Source of the DNA: Deltaproteobacteria bacterium
GTDB taxonomy: Bacteria; Desulfobacterota; Desulfobacteria; Desulfobacterales; SURF-7
Direction of reading: 5' to 3'
DNA: 12,004 nt
Assembly (NCBI GenBank): GCA_019307665.1
Contig: JAFDJC010000079.1
Location: 1 to 12,004, forward strand
In this document: piece by piece, positions 5,561-12,004 of the stretch
Layout of the letters: each line of letters opens with the position of its first letter
Numbering within the stretch: position 1 is the first letter of the stretch
Position numbers and translations under genes: made by a program
The notes under the pieces: model-generated
Database searches by the model: none
Told to the model about the DNA's origin: nothing
What the model saw: only the letters and a program-made list of their open reading frames with translations

Positions 5561-6302
5561 GCAGTATTTCTTTTATATTTTCGCCCCATTTTATTAATAC
5601 TTCAATTTCACGGCTTTCAAGGGGCCTTGTTTTAAAAAGATCCGGTCTTTTAATCAAAGTCCGCATCATGGATGATTCAAACCTCCAGTTTTCGGTCTTA
5701 GTGTGATCCCCTGACAAAAGGACATCCGGGACCTTGTCGTCATTAAAAATTCTTGGCCTCGTGTATTGAGCGTGTTTCAGAAGGCCGGACTCAAATGAGT
5801 CCTCACATGCTGAAGACTCGCAGCCGAGTACATCCGGAAGCAGTCGGGTCACTGCATCAATAACGATCATTGCCGCCAGTTCCCCTCCGGTAAGAACGTA
5901 GTCACCGATTGATATTTCATCATCAATCAGGCTGCTGCATATTCGTTCATCCACACCTTCATAACGGCCACACACAAGCAAAAGGCCTTTAAGCGAAGCA
6001 AGTTCCCTGGCAACGTCTCTGTTAAAAGTTCTTCCCTGTGGTGAAAGAAGAACTGTTTTTGAGGCAGGTGATTTATCTTTTGCCTCGGCAATTGCTTTTG
6101 CCAGCGGTTCCGGTTTCATGACCATTCCGCAGCCGCCGCCAAAAGGTCTGTCGTCCGTTACCTTATGTTTACCTTCAGCAAAATCACGTATATTAATACT
6201 TGAAGCTGAAATTTTTCCTTGTTCTATCGCCCGTCTGACAATGCCATGTTCCAAAAAAGGCATGACCATTTCTGGGAAAATCGTCAGAACTGTAAAATTC
6301 AT
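5553..6302 (-). CDS. trmD: tRNA (guanine-37 N1)-methyltransferase
   Basis: TrmD methylates N1 of G37 beside the anticodon, which prevents +1 frameshifting. The 249-aa protein carries the knot and active-site motifs: RPFGGGCGMVMKPEPL (52-67), LLSPQGRTF (85-93), LVCGRYEGVDERI (109-121) and EISIGDYVLTGGELAA (129-144). The catalytic residues match E. coli R154 and D169 as R153 and D168. The linker and C-terminal domain (HAQYTRPRIF onward) are complete. ATG at 6302 gives the expected N-terminus, but the bases before it are AT-rich with no clear ribosome binding site, so initiation may be weak or rely on other contacts. It follows rimM after 37 bases and runs into the SPOUT methyltransferase gene. 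Confidence 0.97.
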   Translation of the reverse strand: MNFTVLTIFPEMVMPFLEHGIVRRAIEQGKISASSINIRDFAEGKHKVTDDRPFGGGCGMVMKPEPLAKAIAEAKDKSPASKTVLLSPQGRTFNRDVARELASLKGLLLVCGRYEGVDERICSSLIDDEISIGDYVLTGGELAAMIVIDAVTRLLPDVLGCESSACEDSFESGLLKHAQYTRPRIFNDDKVPDVLLSGDHTKTENWRFESSMMRTLIKRPDLFKTRPLESREIEVLIKWGENIKEILHA

Positions 6303-6339
6303 ATAAATACCAAAAAGTTAAATCATGGAGAGATGTTAT

Positions 6340-6876
6340 CTAAAGGCCCTCGGGAAGATCAACCCGCATTATTGATTTTTCTATATCGATTTCTGTAATT
6401 ACTGAATGAATCGCCGGCACCAGAGTTTCCCGGCCGTTCTCTTTATTTTTGATGACATAAACATCATTGCTGCCTGTCGGGATCACCGACTCAACAGATC
6501 CAAGATACGTTTCATTGATACAGAAAACATCAAGTCCAATAATATCGGTCCAGTAATACTCTCCTTCCTCAAGATCAGGCAAAGCCGATCTTTTAATTAA
6601 AATTTCCGCATTGTTAAGTGCCTCAGCGCCGTCTCTGCTTGTAACCCCCTCAAATGTAAAAAGAATTAACCGTTTGTGGGGCCTGAGTTTAACAATATTC
6701 AGGGTTTCTTCACTCCCTGCTGCATGCCTTAAAAGAATGCGATCCCCTGCTTCAAATGTCGGCATAGGTTCAGTGTGTGGATGAACCTTTACTTCACCAC
6801 GAATGCCGTGAGCTCCGACAATCCTCCCTGCAGATAGAAAACCGTTTTTTACTTTGTTCCTATTCGACGATTTCAA
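6340..6876 (-). CDS. rimM: Ribosome maturation factor RimM (TTG start)
   Basis: RimM binds S19 on the pre-30S particle and helps the 16S head domain mature. The 178-aa product has the N-terminal RimM barrel (SAGRIVGAHGIRGEVKV at 15-31; GVTSRDGAEALNNAEI at 77-92) and the PRC-barrel half (EGEYYWTDIIGLDV at 104-117; TGSNDVYVI at 134-142; LVPAI at 152-156). The start is a TTG at 6876: the only downstream alternatives would delete the first barrel strand. A weak AGAG sequence lies upstream. The start lies 17 bases inside khpA, so translation is probably coupled, and the TTG may keep RimM low relative to the ribosomal proteins of the same message. Confidence 0.95.
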   Translation of the reverse strand: MKSSNRNKVKNGFLSAGRIVGAHGIRGEVKVHPHTEPMPTFEAGDRILLRHAAGSEETLNIVKLRPHKRLILFTFEGVTSRDGAEALNNAEILIKRSALPDLEEGEYYWTDIIGLDVFCINETYLGSVESVIPTGSNDVYVIKNKENGRETLVPAIHSVITEIDIEKSIMRVDLPEGL

Positions 6877-7090
6877 GCACGGTTCTCTTTTTTATTTTTG
6901 CCGATGCGGCACTTAAAATAGTGCGCATGGCACGTGCAGTTCGGCCCTGCTTTCCGATTACCTTTCCAAGGTCCTCTTTGGCGACTTTAAGTTCCAGAAC
7001 AGAAGTCTGGTTTCCTTCCACTTCTGAAACATCAACCGCGTCAGGGTTGTCAACAAGTGCTTTCGCAATGTACTTAATCAGGTCTTTCAT
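6860..7090 (-). CDS. khpA: KH-domain RNA-binding protein KhpA
   Basis: A 76-aa single KH domain of the YlqC/KhpA family, found between rpsP and rimM in many bacteria. The RNA-gripping loop is G46-K-Q-G49 within LGKVIGKQGRTARAMRTIL (41-59), flanked by the KH strands VLELKV and TVLEIVE. In Gram-positive bacteria KhpA pairs with KhpB/Jag and binds many RNAs; in deltaproteobacteria its targets are not known to me. The ATG at 7090 has GGAG seven bases upstream (complement of 7098-7101). Its last 17 bases overlap rimM. The order S16-KhpA-RimM-TrmD links it to 30S assembly by context. Confidence 0.94.
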   Translation of the reverse strand: MKDLIKYIAKALVDNPDAVDVSEVEGNQTSVLELKVAKEDLGKVIGKQGRTARAMRTILSAASAKIKKRTVLEIVE

Positions 7091-7137
7091 GGCCCATCTC
7101 CATAGTTAGCATTCAGAATCAGGAGTAACTGTACTAT

Positions 7138-7392
7138 TTAAGCAGATTTGGAAAAAACACCCTGTTTTTTAAAAATACTTTTAACTGTATCTGAAAGAAT
7201 AACGCCCTTGTCCATCCAGTAAGTCACCCGGTCTTGTTCAATCGTCACTTTTACCGGATCCACCAAAGGATTATAAGTACCTACAATTTCAAGAAATTTA
7301 CCGTCTCTCGGTGCTTCGCTGTCTGCAACAACTATCCGGTAGTGCGGTCTTTTCTTTGATCCATGCCTGGCCAATCTAATTTTTACTGACAT
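7138..7392 (-). CDS. rpsP: 30S ribosomal protein S16
   Basis: S16 is an early-assembling 30S protein that stabilises the 16S 5' and central regions. The 84-aa product starts VKIRLARHGSKKRPHYRIVV and continues ADSEAPRDGKFLEIVGTYNP, the family hallmarks, then a short C-terminal helix region (DTVKSIFKKQGV). Length is normal. AAGGAG precedes the ATG at 7392 by about ten bases. The gene is 18 bases behind ffh and 47 bases before khpA with no terminator visible, so it shares their message. Confidence 0.98.
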   Translation of the reverse strand: MSVKIRLARHGSKKRPHYRIVVADSEAPRDGKFLEIVGTYNPLVDPVKVTIEQDRVTYWMDKGVILSDTVKSIFKKQGVFSKSA

Positions 7393-7410
7393 TTGTTACT
7401 TTCTCCTTAA

Positions 7411-8742
7411 CTAAAACGGCAACATCCCGCGGCCAAAGGCCGGCATGCCACCTTTATTCATTTTTTTAATAATTTTCATTACCTGCGCATAATTTTTAAG
7501 AAGCTTGTTGACATCCTGAACCCTTGTACCGCTCCCCTTTGCGATACGTTTGCGTCTGCTTCCATTGATAATGGTATGTTTGTGTCGCTCGCCGCGTGTC
7601 ATGGAATTTATGATTGCCTCTATCCTGACAAACTCTTTTTCATCAACGTCCAATTTTTTTAACTGTTTATTCCCCCCAATTCCCGGTATCATCTTGAGAA
7701 GGTCCTTAATCGATCCCATCTTGCGGATCTGGACCATCTGGTCGCGAAAGTCATCAAGTGTGAACTCATTTTTTTTAAGCTTCTTTTCAAGCTCTTTCGC
7801 CTTTTTTTCATCAACCACACTCTGGGCTTTTTCAATAAGGGTAAGGACATCTCCCATTCCCAGAATTCTTGAGGCCATCCGGTCAGGATGAAAAGGCTCG
7901 AGGTCAGCAAGTTTTTCACCTGTGCCGACAAATTTAACCGGCTTGCCGGTTACTGCTCTGATGGAAAGAGCGGCGCCGCCTCTGGCATCTCCGTCCATTT
8001 TTGTCAGGATAACGCCACCGATATCCAGCCGATCGTTAAAGGAACCGGCTATGTTCACAGCATCCTGGCCGGTCATCGCATCCGCCACAAGAAGAATATC
8101 AGATGGCTGAACAGCAGCTTTGATCCGGCTGAGTTCGGTCATCAATTCTTCGTCCACATGAAGACGGCCTGCAGTATCTAAAAGGAGTGTGTCGCATCCT
8201 TTTTCAATAGCCGCCCTGCCGGCATTTTTACAGATGTCCACCGGGCTCATATCGGTTGAAGAAGGATATACGGGAACACCAAGTTGTTCTCCCAGCTTAG
8301 TCAACTGGTCTATTGCAGCCGGCCGGTAAACATCAGCAGGAACCAAAAAGGGTTTTTTCCCTTCTTCACGTAACAGAACCGCAAGCTTCCCGGCTGTTGT
8401 TGTTTTACCCGAGCCCTGCAGGCCCACAAGCATAATCGCTTTTGGATCATTTCCTGAAAGGCGCAGGGATTCATGCCGGGAACCCATCAATTCAGTGAGC
8501 TGCTCATTGACTATTTTGACAATCTGCTGGCCAGGTGTCAGGCTTGACAGAACTTCTGTGCCAAGAGCGCGTTCTTTTATCCCTGAAATAAATTTTTTAA
8601 CAACCCTGTAATGGACGTCTGCTTCAAGAAGCGCCATCCTGACTTCTTTAAGGCCGTCTTCAATATTTTTTTCGGTTAACTTACCGTGACCTTTAAGTTT
8701 TTTAAATACAGAGCTTAATTTATCGTTTAAATTTTCAAACAT
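7411..8742 (-). CDS. ffh: Signal recognition particle protein Ffh (SRP54 homologue)
   Basis: Ffh with 4.5S RNA binds signal sequences emerging from the ribosome and, with FtsY, delivers them to the Sec translocon. The 443-aa GTPase has the N domain (1-95), then G1 GLQGSGKTT at 107-115, the box after it (PADVYRPAAIDQL, 135-147), G3 DTAGR at 189-193 and G4 TKMD at 247-250 followed by GDARGGAALS. The methionine-rich M domain (about 325-443) includes MGSIKDLLKMIPG, SRRKRIAKGSG for RNA binding and the C-terminal GGMPAFGRGMLPF. It is complete and family-sized. It heads the eleven-gene operon, starting about 30 bases after a near-consensus promoter at 8779-8807. The 4.5S RNA gene is not in the window. 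Confidence 0.98.
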   Translation of the reverse strand: MFENLNDKLSSVFKKLKGHGKLTEKNIEDGLKEVRMALLEADVHYRVVKKFISGIKERALGTEVLSSLTPGQQIVKIVNEQLTELMGSRHESLRLSGNDPKAIMLVGLQGSGKTTTAGKLAVLLREEGKKPFLVPADVYRPAAIDQLTKLGEQLGVPVYPSSTDMSPVDICKNAGRAAIEKGCDTLLLDTAGRLHVDEELMTELSRIKAAVQPSDILLVADAMTGQDAVNIAGSFNDRLDIGGVILTKMDGDARGGAALSIRAVTGKPVKFVGTGEKLADLEPFHPDRMASRILGMGDVLTLIEKAQSVVDEKKAKELEKKLKKNEFTLDDFRDQMVQIRKMGSIKDLLKMIPGIGGNKQLKKLDVDEKEFVRIEAIINSMTRGERHKHTIINGSRRKRIAKGSGTRVQDVNKLLKNYAQVMKIIKKMNKGGMPAFGRGMLPF

Positions 8743-8778
8743 AAATTGACTAAACCACTTTAATTAACTAAAATCTTA

Positions 8779-8807
8779 AAAATAGTATTTTGATGATGCT
8801 ATGTCAA
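8779..8807 (-). promoter_or_regulatory. Sigma70 promoter of the ffh-rpsP-trmD-rplS operon
   Basis: On the - strand, TTGACA (8807-8802) is a perfect -35 box. A 17-base spacer leads to TATTTT (8784-8779), a fair -10. Transcription would begin near 8772, giving a short leader of about 30 nt before ffh. An imperfect inverted repeat, GCAA (8808-8811) with TTGC (8817-8820), abuts the -35 box. Confidence 0.65.
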
Positions 8808-8816
8808 GCAAATTAA

Positions 8817-8845
8817 TTGCTGCTTTTAATTCACAATATTAATGA
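8817..8845 (+). promoter_or_regulatory. Weak candidate promoter for rlmN
   Basis: TTGCTG (8817-8822) and TAATGA (8840-8845) are 17 bases apart and point toward rlmN, back to back with the ffh promoter. The boxes are modest matches in very AT-rich DNA, so this is a guess about location only. Confidence 0.2.
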
Positions 8846-8882
8846 TTAACCTTACAAGGTACTCAAATATTAAGCAACAAAT

Positions 8883-9935
8883 ATGCATGATAACTTAAAA
8901 ACGGACATAAAAGATCTCACAAAGCAAGAACTTGCTTTATGGCTCAATGACCATGACATCCGATCCTTTCATGCTGAACAGATTTTCAAGTGGATCTACA
9001 TTCGCCAGGCCGACAGTTTCCATGTGATGACGGATCTTGGCAAAATCGCCAGGGACCTGTTATCATTAAATTTCTCAATCAATCGCCTTGATATCAAAGG
9101 CATTGAAAACTCCGAAGACGGCTCCCGGAAATACCTTATACAGCTTAATGATGGACGATATATTGAAAGCGTATTAATTCCTGAAAAAGATCATTATACC
9201 CTGTGTATTTCAACACAGGTCGGCTGTGCTCAAGGATGCCTTTTCTGCATGACCGCCAGAGCTGGATTTATCCGCAATCTTTCATCAGGTGAAATAACTG
9301 CTCAAATCCGTGATATTAAAAAAAATATGGCTGATTCGTCACTTCTTAAAAATATTGTTTTTATGGGTATGGGCGAGCCGCTGGCAAATTTTAACAATGT
9401 TATTCGTGCAATCGAAGTCATTACAGACGGCGATTCCGGGTTTAAATTTTCAACCAGGCGGGTGACAGTTTCCACAGCCGGTCTGGTGCCCAAATTATTT
9501 GATCTGGGAAGGAACACATCCGTAAATTTAGCCATATCATTAAATGCAACAGATGACAAGAAAAGAAGCATGTTGATGCCCGTAAACCGGAAATATCCCA
9601 TAAAAAAACTGATTGAAGCCTGTGAGCTTTACCCTCTCCCTAACAGGCGAAAAATTACATTTGAATATATTCTTATCAAGGGGATTAATGATTCGGAAGA
9701 TGATGCCGAGCGCCTTGCAAAGCTGCTGCGTCCGGTCAAGGCTAAAATCAATCTTATTCCGTTTAACGAACATAAGGAGAGTGATTTTAAGAGGCCTTCT
9801 GATGCTTTGGTAAGGAATTTTCAAAAAATACTCAGTGACAATGGATACACAACCATTGTACGTCAAAGCAAAGGAAGAGACATTTCAGCTGCTTGCGGGC
9901 AACTCGGGGCTGGTTTAAACAGACCGGGCGATTAA
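8883..9935 (+). CDS. rlmN: Dual-specificity RNA (adenine C2)-methyltransferase RlmN
   Basis: RlmN is a radical-SAM enzyme that methylates C2 of A2503 in 23S rRNA and of A37 in some tRNAs. The 350-aa product shows the iron-sulfur cluster motif CxxxCxxC at C115, C119 and C122, within VGCAQGCLFCMTARAGF. The two extra catalytic cysteines are also present: C108 in YTLCIS, and C338 in RDISAACGQL near the end. GMGEPLANFNNV is the SAM-binding GEP motif. The N-terminal helical RNA-binding part (DLTKQELALWL; AEQIFKWIYIRQ) is typical. ATG at 8883 is the only start available after an in-frame stop at 8871-8873. No good ribosome binding site is near it; AAGG at 8855-8858 is too far. The gene diverges from ffh and converges on the ATPase gene with an 18-base gap. 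Confidence 0.97.
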   Translation: MHDNLKTDIKDLTKQELALWLNDHDIRSFHAEQIFKWIYIRQADSFHVMTDLGKIARDLLSLNFSINRLDIKGIENSEDGSRKYLIQLNDGRYIESVLIPEKDHYTLCISTQVGCAQGCLFCMTARAGFIRNLSSGEITAQIRDIKKNMADSSLLKNIVFMGMGEPLANFNNVIRAIEVITDGDSGFKFSTRRVTVSTAGLVPKLFDLGRNTSVNLAISLNATDDKKRSMLMPVNRKYPIKKLIEACELYPLPNRRKITFEYILIKGINDSEDDAERLAKLLRPVKAKINLIPFNEHKESDFKRPSDALVRNFQKILSDNGYTTIVRQSKGRDISAACGQLGAGLNRPGD

Positions 9936-9953
9936 CAGGGGTTCACCGTTTTG

Positions 9954-10649
9954 TCAGCTTTTAATGAGCATTGTTGACGGATCAACAGAAAGCACTTCCT
10001 GTCCGGCAGGCTTTGATCCCCCTTTTATTTTTTTTATTAAAATACCTTTTTCTTCTGCCTGAATTAAAATAGCCGCATCAATGAGATCGTAAATATCTGT
10101 GAGCTGTACCGGCAGGCCGTCAGGATCTGTCGATTCGTGTCTGTGTATGTGTACAGTGAACCAGATGCATGCAGAGTTGCTGTTGGCAAGTGGTTTCAAA
10201 TCGAGCATAGTGCTCCGTATCGATTCATCAAACAACAATCCATCGATTATGATAACATCCGGTTTGAAGATATCCTGATCTGCCAGGTCTTTTAGTCTTT
10301 TTTTGAGTTTTGGCACGCTGAACTCACCGGTTTTCAGTGTCATTATAAACCGTTTCGGAAGGACAGATTCCCAGAGGCCCTTTTTTTGGCTGATTTCTTC
10401 CTGGCTGACCAGAAGCTGAAACATTTCTTTGTACCAAAGGTTTATCTTTTTTACCGGGTCATCAAGGCTGATGTGCAGAACGCTTTTACCTCTCAGCATG
10501 GAATTCAGTGCAACCTGTACCATGACAGATGTTTTGCCGACACCGGCACGGGCAAGGACAGCGCCGAAACCACCTGAAGGGACAATATTGTTATCTTCAA
10601 AACCAAGACGCTTTAATGGGTTATCGTAAAACTTGTCTTCTTTAGGCAT
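9954..10649 (-). CDS. RecA-fold P-loop ATPase of unknown function
   Basis: A 231-aa soluble protein with a single RecA/DnaB/KaiC-like ATPase core. Walker A is ARAGVGKTS at 33-41, with K39 and T40; the first glycine of the classic motif is replaced by A33. Walker B is DVIIIDG at 131-137, with D136. Between them are the helix SVMVQVALNSMLRGKSVLHI and the strand end SLDDP (61-65). Later HIHRHE (167-172) and the DLIDAAILI strand resemble the sensor part of RecA-type cores. There is no DNA-binding, zinc or Lon-like domain as in RadA, and no DnaB N-terminal domain. AGGAG (complement of 10657-10661) lies eight bases before the ATG. It follows the EF-G gene by 40 bases with no terminator, so it is likely co-transcribed. 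Role unknown; a regulator or remodeller using ATP is plausible. Confidence 0.7.
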   Translation of the reverse strand: MPKEDKFYDNPLKRLGFEDNNIVPSGGFGAVLARAGVGKTSVMVQVALNSMLRGKSVLHISLDDPVKKINLWYKEMFQLLVSQEEISQKKGLWESVLPKRFIMTLKTGEFSVPKLKKRLKDLADQDIFKPDVIIIDGLLFDESIRSTMLDLKPLANSNSACIWFTVHIHRHESTDPDGLPVQLTDIYDLIDAAILIQAEEKGILIKKIKGGSKPAGQEVLSVDPSTMLIKS

Positions 10650-10689
10650 GCTTTGGCTCCTTGTATATGGTTATTCAGGCAATGTTGGA

Positions 10690-12004
10690 TCAGGCCTTTT
10701 TCTCCTGGGCTTTTTTAATAAGTTCTTCACCAATAGACTGTGGCACCTGTCTGTAAGAGGCAAACTCCATTGTAAACTGAGCGGTACCTTTTGTTAATGA
10801 TCTTAAAATAGTGGAATATCCGAACATTTCTGCAAGTGGAACCTGGGCGTCTATGACACAAATGGGGCCGTCTTCCTGTGACCCGATGATGATGCCGCGG
10901 CGTTGATTCAAAGAGCCCATTACATTTCCCTGAAATTCCACAGGTGTTTCAACTGCAACTTTCATGATCGGTTCATTGATAACCGGCCCGGCTTTTCCAT
11001 ACCCTTCCCGAAAAGCGCCTTTTGAGGCTGCCTGAAATGCCATTTCAGAAGAGTCGACAGAGTGTGAGGCGCCGTCGCTAATAATGACCTTGATGCCGGT
11101 CACCGGGAAGCCCATTTTAGGGCCTTTTGCCAGGCTCTGATTAAACCCTTTTTCACATGCCGAAATATACTGTGTGGGAATCGATCCGCCGGTTATCTTG
11201 TTTTCAAACATAAAATGTTCGTCACAGGGTTCCATATATCCGGCAACACGTCCGAACTGCCCTGCGCCGCCGGTTTGCTTTTTATGGATATAGTTGAACT
11301 CAGCTTTTTTTGTAATCGTTTCCCTGTAAGCTACTTCAGGTTGCCCTGTTTCAACCTTAGCATTGTATTCACGCTGCATTCTCTCAACATATACTTCAAG
11401 ATGAAGCTCTCCCATCCCTTCGATAATGGTTTCGTTTGTTTCATTATTGACATGTGTTCTGAAGGTGGGATCTTCTTTTGTAAATCTTGACAGGGCTTTA
11501 GACATGTTTATTTGAGATTTGTTGTCTTCAGGTGCTATTGACAGTGAAATGACAGGGTCGGGCACATACATTGACGTCATGCTGAGGTTGAGTCCCGGTG
11601 ATGTAAATGTGTCACCGGATGAACAGTCTACGCCGAAAAGGGCACCAATGTAACCTGCAGAAATTGATCCTATTTCTTCCATCTGATCAGCGTGCATTCG
11701 AGCCAGCCTGCCGACTTTTATTTTTTTACCGTTCCGGATGTTGATCACTGTGTTGCCTTTTGAAAGGCTGCCCTGGTAAACACGAATATACGTCAGTTGA
11801 CCGTACTGGCCGTCCTCCAGCTTGAATGCAAGAGCAACCAATGGACTTTCCTTTTCGCTTTTAAGAATAACCGGTGTTTCGTCCTTGTCCATATCCAGTG
11901 CTTCATTCTCCACATCGGAAGGGCAGGGGAGAAGGCGCGTTACGCCGTCAAGGAGCGGCTGAACGCCTTTGTTTTTATAGGCAGAGCCCATATATGCTGG
12001 CGTT
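10690..12004 (-). CDS. fusA: Elongation factor G, spd/mitochondrial EF-G1-like type (5' end outside window)
   Basis: The visible 437 residues are the C-terminal part of an EF-G GTPase, from just after the G domain to domain V; the frame runs off the right edge, so the GTP-binding motifs are not seen. EF-G moves tRNA and mRNA through the ribosome after peptide transfer. Numbering from the methionine at 11991: domain II includes GQLTYIRVYQG (64-74), LARMHAD (96-102) and FGVDCSSGDTF (119-129); then VPDPVIS (143-149), RFTKEDPTF (169-177) and EGMGELHLE (191-199). The domain IV tip is GASHSVDSSEMAF (307-319, H310), and the domain V end is MFGYSTILRSLTKGTAQFTM. By memory, these blocks match human GFM1 and the spirochaete/deltaproteobacterial EF-G1 group better than E. 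coli EF-G. The neighbour is an ATPase gene, not rpsL-rpsG-tuf. The gene symbol is by family; it may be a second EF-G. Confidence 0.93.
   Translation of the reverse strand, partial: TPAYMGSAYKNKGVQPLLDGVTRLLPCPSDVENEALDMDKDETPVILKSEKESPLVALAFKLEDGQYGQLTYIRVYQGSLSKGNTVINIRNGKKIKVGRLARMHADQMEEIGSISAGYIGALFGVDCSSGDTFTSPGLNLSMTSMYVPDPVISLSIAPEDNKSQINMSKALSRFTKEDPTFRTHVNNETNETIIEGMGELHLEVYVERMQREYNAKVETGQPEVAYRETITKKAEFNYIHKKQTGGAGQFGRVAGYMEPCDEHFMFENKITGGSIPTQYISACEKGFNQSLAKGPKMGFPVTGIKVIISDGASHSVDSSEMAFQAASKGAFREGYGKAGPVINEPIMKVAVETPVEFQGNVMGSLNQRRGIIIGSQEDGPICVIDAQVPLAEMFGYSTILRSLTKGTAQFTMEFASYRQVPQSIGEELIKKAQEKKA

Noticed and set aside
9933..9960. Possible terminator between rlmN and the ATPase gene
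   Set aside because: Only a bulged stem (AAC-GG with CC-GTT) followed by four Ts can be drawn in the 18-base gap. It is too weak to list, so how these convergent genes end is not clear from sequence.
11989..11991. ATG at 11991 as the start of the EF-G gene
   Set aside because: The frame stays open to the window edge with EF-G-like residues (TPAY) and the protein would lack its GTPase domain. The gene simply continues outside.

Overview
The window looks like chromosomal core from a sulfate-reducer-type deltaproteobacterium (Desulfobacterota, probably Desulfobacterales). This placement is an inference from three things: the gene order ffh-rpsP-khpA-rimM-trmD-SPOUT methyltransferase-rplS-rnhB-yraN-rsmI, the PF09936-type methyltransferase between trmD and rplS, and an elongation factor G of the spirochaete/deltaproteobacterial (mitochondrial EF-G1-like) type. 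No rRNA, tRNA, CRISPR array, insertion sequence or prophage gene is visible, and no stretch longer than 300 bases lacks a gene.

Left accessory part (1-1644, + strand, visibly AT-richer): a DUF433 antitoxin and a DUF5615 PIN-like toxin overlap by four bases. The toxin in turn overlaps by four bases a gene for an exported protein of CsgG/FlgT-like appearance. All three could be read as one translationally coupled message. A GGGG-loop inverted repeat lies just upstream of the antitoxin.

Cold-shock unit (1645-2172, + strand): a good sigma70 promoter, a leader of about 130 nt with several possible hairpins, a consensus ribosome binding site, a 66-aa cold-shock protein and a strong terminator. The terminator also works on the opposite strand, where it closes the large operon.

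Central operon (8807 down to 2196, - strand): starting from a near-consensus promoter, the genes are ffh, rpsP, khpA, rimM, trmD, a TM1570-like SPOUT RNA methyltransferase, rplS, rnhB, yraN, rsmI and an Sfp-type phosphopantetheinyl transferase. Most junctions overlap or are very short. The theme is ribosome making and rRNA/tRNA modification, with co-translational membrane targeting (Ffh), RNA-DNA hybrid repair (RNase HII) and carrier-protein activation (Sfp) attached.

Right part: rlmN (+ strand) diverges from ffh and is another rRNA/tRNA methyltransferase. It converges on a two-gene - strand unit made of an EF-G (cut by the right edge) followed by a RecA-fold P-loop ATPase of unknown role. 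Nearly the whole right 10 kb therefore concerns translation. The least explained items are this ATPase, the third gene of the toxin-antitoxin operon, the cold-shock leader and the second SPOUT methyltransferase beside TrmD.
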